Assembly: GCA_963930645.1 (NCBI GenBank)
Contig: OZ005659.1
Span: forward strand, 159,186,534 to 159,250,533
Length of the DNA: 64,000 nucleotides
Source: Salticus scenicus
Taxonomy: Eukaryota; Arthropoda; Arachnida; Araneae; Salticidae
Direction of reading: 5' to 3'
Shown: piece after piece, positions 59,440-64,000 of the stretch
How the letters are laid out: the number at the start of each line of letters is the position of its first letter
Numbering within the stretch: the first letter of the stretch is position 1
Made by a program: the position numbers and the translations under genes
Notes under the pieces: model-generated
The model's input: only the letters and a program-made list of their open reading frames with translations
What the model was told of the DNA's origin: nothing
Database searches by the model: none

Positions 59440-60035
59440 TTTATGGAACCGAACTTAATCCTTTCAGCTTGTTTCTTTAAACGATTTTGCCTAGTTTAAC
59501 AATTCCTGAAAATATTATTTAAATCCAAGCAATACATCATAAGATAATGATTAATTTGTATTACTTCTCCATATACCGTAACGTTGTTCGGATAATCAAA
59601 GTGCCGGATAACTACAAACGGATTACCGAAGGTTTCTGATTTGCGAACTCACCTAAGATAACATCATTACCAAACAACATTGAAAATTTGGTTGAATTCG
59701 GTTCATTATTTCTAATACTATCGCTATATCAAATTTCAGGTTCTAAACGGGTTCTCGAACCGGAACCCGTTTTGTGGAATCGAACCCAATCGTTTCAGCT
59801 TGTCTCTTTTACTTACTTTAACAATTCCTGAAAATAATATTCAATTCCAAACAATACATCATAAGATAATGATTAATTTGTATTATTTCTCTATATACCG
59901 TAGCTCTATATACCGATAATCGAAGTGCCGTAAATTTCGAACGGATAACCGAATTTTTCTGATTAACGAACTCATCCAAGATAATATCATTATCAAACGA
60001 CTGTCCAAATTTGGTTCAATTTGGAATCGAATTTT
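59440..60035. repeat. Direct duplication inside transposase intron 1
   Basis: 59440-59715 and 59775-60035 share tttaacaattcctgaaaata, caatacatcataagataatg, attaatttgtatta and (t/a)tctgatt(t/a)(g/a)cgaactca in the same order, about 335 bp apart and moderately diverged. Confidence 0.85.
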
Positions 60036-60064
60036 TTAAGTTATCGTGGTGACAAGATTTTGAT

Positions 60065-60065
60065 T

Positions 60066-60098
<33 letters not shown>

Positions 60099-60122
60099 CA
60101 TACATATATACATATATATATA
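60065..60122. repeat. (TA)n/(CATA)n in piggyBac intron 1
   Basis: catacatatatatata-type repeats within intron 1 of the transposase. Confidence 0.9.
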
Positions 60123-60621
60123 AACGAAGTGATTGCAATAGGCCGATTTCTATCGAAATCAACCTAAAATAATAAAATAGCATTTAATTTTTAGCTGAGA
60201 TAGAAATTTAAGTCTAAAAATTATGAAAATGCATTACCTTGCATACTGCCTTGCAGATAATTCTTCCATTTCTTCTTAGTAAAGTTGTGATAAAACGTAA
60301 TTACTTATTCATTATGAAACACCAAAAACCTGCAATCAATTGTAATAACAATACTAAGAAAACTGTCCGTTTCTTGCACACAAACTAAAATGAAACTCGC
60401 GTAAAACGTGGGGAAAATAACGAGCCTTTTTGTCCTTTCAGTAAAATCAGGGTAGATACATTTCACAAGGAGGGGGATAATAAAGAACACTTCCATTTAC
60501 ATAGAAGGGGTGGTAGAAGGAAAACTGATTTCCTCTTTACTCTTTCGAAATTCGATGCGAGTACCGCGGTACCCGGTTATTGAGAGTAAGGGAAACGTTT
60601 GGTCATTGACGCAAGGGTTAA

Positions 60622-61170
60622 AAATGTATTTAGTAATAAATCTTATGAATTCTAAATTTTTAATAAATTGACCAAAAATTTTAGTCCTAAATCGAAGTAG
60701 ACATTTAATTCATATTTATATAAATGATTGTAACATGTTTCCATTTACGCTAAATGTCCTCGTATTCATTATTTAATTTCAACTAGTATCGCCCAGTGGT
60801 CTAAACTCGACCATTTGTTTTGCAAAACGAAGCAAGGCAAAGCAATTACCTTCTCCTAAACGGAATTAAATTGCAGCACAGCTGCGGCAATTTTTGTCGA
60901 TATGCTCATAAACTGAATCAGCAGAACTTTATTTAATATATTTCTCTAAGTTTGGTGTACAGTGTATATGCTGAGCCTTTCCTGAAATGAGAGGAAGTCG
61001 CAACGTGGAATCACTCCCTGTTGGGTGATATAGTTCAAAAGCTAATCGACACCATGTCAAACCAGGTCCCACCAAATATGAAATTCGCATAAATTAATTG
61101 TATTGGTTCATAAAGTGAGGTGGTGGAACTCAAAAAGAGAGATTTTTTTTTTCTAAAAATGGCCGAAATG
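60622..61170. other. Gene-free DNA
   Basis: 60880-61080 is less AT-rich but has no ORF or known repeat. Confidence 0.4.
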
Positions 61171-61177
61171 AGTTCGG

Positions 61178-61464
61178 GAAATCTCAAACGGTGCAACTTC
61201 ATCGAAAACCGAAAATCTAAATTTTTTCTGAATCTTACACTTTCGTCTTATATATGAAGGATAGCATAATAAATCTAACTTTTTGAAAGAAAGTAGTCAC
61301 TTTCAGTTAATTGAAATGCAAGGAAATCTCAAAACGTGTAAATTCATCGACAACCCGAAATCAAAAGTATTTCCAAATTTTATACATTTTTCTTATATAT
61401 GCATAACATACAGTAATAAATCAATTATTTTTAATAAGTAGTCAATTTCATTTAATTGGAATGC
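61178..61464. repeat. Two tandem units of about 143 bp
   Basis: gggaaatctcaaacggtgcaacttcatcga ... cagttaattgaaatgca is followed directly by aggaaatctcaaaacgtgtaaattcatcga ... catttaattggaatgca. The order of blocks is identical. Confidence 0.88.
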
Positions 61465-61510
61465 ATTATGTTTCAGTTAAAAAATATGTATGGAAATTTG
61501 ATGGAAATCA

Positions 61511-61511
61511 C

Positions 61512-61542
<31 letters not shown>

Positions 61543-61560
61543 GAAAGAAAGAAAAAAATT

Positions 61561-61598
<38 letters not shown>
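61511..61598. repeat. Two long poly-A tracts
   Basis: About 30 A each, separated by tagaaagaaagaaaaaaattaaatctt. Confidence 0.95.
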
Positions 61599-61600
<2 letters not shown>

Positions 61601-62176
61601 TTTCATAGATGAAATATTTTTGTTATTATTAGTATTGGAGTACATTTTCAACATTATAAACTTTCGATCTAACACTCATTCACTGAAATTTCTACCATTC
61701 TAATGACTGTTTTCTCTCAGAATAAAGAATCTGTTGTCGAGAGTATAGTGATGCTGCATCTATACTACTGCGTAAATGGCTTTATTTGAGTTTTAAGAAG
61801 TCGTGAGATTTATATATATGTATATATATATAATTTTCTACTTTAGGTATTTTTTAACATAAAAGAAGAGGTGTATAAAATGGAAAAATGCACAAAAAAA
61901 AAAATAAATAAATAAATAAATAAATAATAGTATTTTTAAATACCTTCTTGCCATCGTAAGAACATAACTTTTGTATTCTGCAAATCTCACTAATCATATC
62001 TTTCGAATTATACCATTTTCAACCCATCTAATCCCATATTAATGTGGTTAAAAAGCACCACAAGTTTCATTTTTGCCTAAAAATGTATAGATTGAAAAAA
62101 TTTCTAACGAGAACAGTAATTATTTTATTATGAAAATAAGCCATTTTATTAAATGTTTGAAAATCTTTTATGCATA

Positions 62177-62220
<44 letters not shown>

Positions 62221-63675
62221 ATTTTATTTTTTTAAAGCTGGCATGTATTTTTTTGTTTAAAAATTTTAGAAAACTGTGTTTTGTTTATTATTTTAAATTT
62301 TATAAATTGAATAAACAAAAGATTTTTCTTTCGAAATTTAAACATGATCACAACCTTAATGAATTTTTTCTTTAAGTTCTAAATCATAAAATTTATGTTA
62401 AAAGAATTATATTTCAAGACTTAATCCTAGAAAAATTTTCCTTAAAAAATAAAGCAGGTATTCAACTGTTAGCAATTTCCTTGAACCTTAATAAAATATA
62501 TTTTATTTCTCAAGTTTTCTTTAAAATACTCAAAAATTGAAGTTGATGTATACAATTTTCTAAGTACACTTATTTTTATTTTGTTTTAAAGTTACAAAAA
62601 ATGACTAAAAACTTTTTTTTTTCTTTCTTTATAAAAGGAAATAATATGTAGTGTATTTTTCAAACAAATAAGGCATTCAAAGTTGTTTTTAATATTTTTA
62701 TTCATCGACATTTATTTTCCCATAAGAAAAATTATATTTAAAATTTACTCTTTATTTTATTTTTTCTGGAAATTTAAAAAGAATGTATTATACTTCTTTA
62801 TCTATTTTTTTAGTACAAATATTTTTTTTTTTTTAATATATACATTGTCTATCTAGAAAGTAATCTATATATATATTTTTTTTTTTTGCCACAGAAGCGC
62901 TGCGTTCGTAATTTCATATATGCGGAAAAACTTTCTTAACTGATTGACAAATAATTGAAAGTATATGTCGGTTGCTGAGAATAAATGACTTCGTCTGCAT
63001 GATGAGTGTTGAAAAAATTAAACATCCTATCGCGTGTGAGTTACGGTCTGTCATCTGATTTCTAAATCCAAGGAAAATTTAAACCAACTAAAAATAACAG
63101 TCAAATTTGTAAAATTTAAGGACATAACGCGATGATGGATTATAAAGGTAAGAATAAAATTTTCACAATGAAATTTCGATAGGTTTCAGCATACCGTCAT
63201 CAGTGCAGAATAATAAAACGGGTTTTTTCTCCTCTGTATAAACAGGAAAATGGAGTGTAGAGCCATGTTAACAGCCAACAGAAACGCGAGATTCTAAAGA
63301 TTGGGCGAAATGGGCGTCATATTCGGATTGAGGAGATAATTTTATATAAGAATTTGGAAGAACGGTGTTGTGGCAATTTTCATGCAGAACAGTAAGAGAG
63401 AGAGAGAGTGAGAGAGAGAGAGAGATGGATAGGTAGTACAAATTAATGTACAAAAATAACAAAAAATTGCGTTTTTACTAAATTCAATGCAAATCATATC
63501 CTCAGAAATCTTTAGTTAACATAAGAAATTTAAATTGAATCTTAAACAGCGAGAGAGAGAAAGTGAAATGTTTTCTACTGTTAAAAAATAACGCATCTAT
63601 AAATTCAATAAAACCTGCAGAAATAGTCACACAGAGAGGAGTAATATTATTTTTAATTTGTGTAAAACACATTAC

Positions 63676-63690
<15 letters not shown>
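61599..63690. other. Mostly gene-free DNA; candidate short exon at 63133-63149
   Basis: Poly-A at 62184-62219, (ga)n at 63391-63425. At 63133 the sequence ATGATGGATTATAAAG is followed by GTAAGA, a strong splice-donor pattern, downstream of a slightly less AT-rich 0.25-kb stretch. This could be a first coding exon of a plus-strand gene but is too short to assign. Confidence 0.3.
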
Positions 63691-63691
<1 letters not shown>

Positions 63692-63707
<16 letters not shown>

Positions 63708-64000
63708 GACTTCACTCGACTTTCCGAACAGTGAGTAATTAACAATTTTGTAGATAAAGTAAAGAAAGAGGAGTTGTTAAACAAACAAAACAGACTAAAC
63801 CATAATAGAATGTTTTAGTATTTTTCTCCATATATTACACGATTTTTTTTTTTTTTTTTTACGCTACTGAACTTTGAGCCAATATATCATATTGATAAAG
63901 AATTTTTCGTTGTGTCCCCTTAAAAACCTATAAATGCTACATTCACCAAAATGCTTATATTTGGTGATTTATAATATTCATATAAATTTTCAGCTCAATT
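63692..64000 (-). mobile_element. Helentron/DINE-1-like element, copy C, cut by window end
   Basis: After a poly-A run, ctggagtgacttcactcgac and tttccgaacagtgagtaatt match the terminal hairpin and inverted box of copies A and B. A unit follows with gataaagaatttttcgttgtgtccc and gctacattcaccaaaatgct. The other end lies beyond the window. Confidence 0.7.

Larger units (their letters stand above)
57115..60269 (-). pseudogene. piggyBac transposase, three exons, two disabling lesions
   Basis: Exon 1 is 60269-60238 (MEELSARQYA, donor GTAATG). Exon 2 is 59213-59062 (AEKDEYIRRLFDAV then an acidic tail, donor GTAATT). Exon 3 runs from 58782 to the stop at 57117-57115. Phases match at both junctions. 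Exon 3 contains the DDE_Tnp_1_7 domain. The three expected acidic catalytic positions are seen as Asp in WWICDAINFY (about 58055), in TIDNFFTS (about 57905) and in GVDTMDQM (about 57605). The C-terminus has the Cys-rich zinc-binding tail (CQACLF ... CKTCGNPVC ... CQCKSC) that binds the termini. Defects: an in-frame TGA at 58000-57998, where the family usually has Gly after YT, and a one-base frameshift near 57540. The exon model is by eye. Confidence 0.88.
56625..60617 (-). mobile_element. piggyBac transposon, 4.0 kb, both ends present
   Basis: TTAA at 56621-56624 and 60618-60621 encloses the termini CCCTAGCGTCAATGACCA (left) and, in reverse, CCCTTGCGTCAATGACCA (right), an 18-bp inverted repeat with one mismatch. 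Subterminal ggtaccc(g/a)ggtacc boxes lie inside both ends (56642, 56832, 60567). The minus strand carries a spliced transposase reading frame. (tta)n/(gta)n lies between the gene's 3' end and the left terminus at 56938-57016. The preserved ends suggest a fairly recent insertion that could still be mobilised by an active relative. Confidence 0.95.

Noticed and set aside
1..64000. A previously undescribed multi-gene system
   Set aside because: No cluster of intact non-transposon genes was found; all recognisable coding sequence belongs to mobile elements.

Overview
The window is AT-rich eukaryotic DNA with no complete host gene that I can support. It looks like intergenic or intronic DNA of an arthropod, most probably a spider. 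The spider call is inference, based on a tRNA-derived SINE with a 'ttttacgtcgcac' tail that I associate with spider genomes, on the mixture of Helitron, Tc1, Tigger and piggyBac relics, and on very long (TA)n, (TTTA)n and poly-A/T runs. No ribosomal RNA, functional tRNA or CRISPR array was seen.

Layout. 1-660 is unassigned. 660-1790 is a degenerate tandem array of about 150-bp units. 1939-9329 is framed by Tc1-like ends and holds a foldback element (2285-3090), a minus-strand Helitron (3117-5279) with a helicase relic and its own nested palindrome, and simple repeats. 10095-12359 is a 2.27-kb near-palindromic transposon with an 8-bp target duplication and a Cys-rich ORF relic. 12541-13838 is a Helentron/DINE-1-like element. 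14359-18979 is a gag-only LTR retrotransposon. 20135-21014 is a foldback. 22.0-24.35 kb is an old segmental duplicate of 42.7-46.84 kb. A MITE (24811), a SINE (25191) and a Tigger relic (25976-26845) follow. 26.9-30.2 kb is quiet except for a perfect 27-bp hairpin. 30.97-32.0 kb is a second Helentron-like element. A MITE (32775), a young SINE (33719-34038), a decayed Tc1 (34814-36385), a 72-bp piggyBac-type MITE (37828), more Helentron-like tandem units, a G-rich Helitron (46963-48637), a TA-flanked palindromic MITE (54706) and a nearly intact 4-kb piggyBac (56625-60617) complete the window. A third Helentron-like copy runs off the right edge.

How the parts relate. Almost every recognisable gene is a transposon gene, and most are broken. 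The piggyBac is the best preserved: both termini, both TTAA sites, three exons with matching splice phases and the catalytic aspartates are present, but one in-frame stop and one frameshift break it. The small MITEs and the SINEs need enzymes supplied by other elements. Many insertions are nested, so relative ages can be read from the order of interruption.
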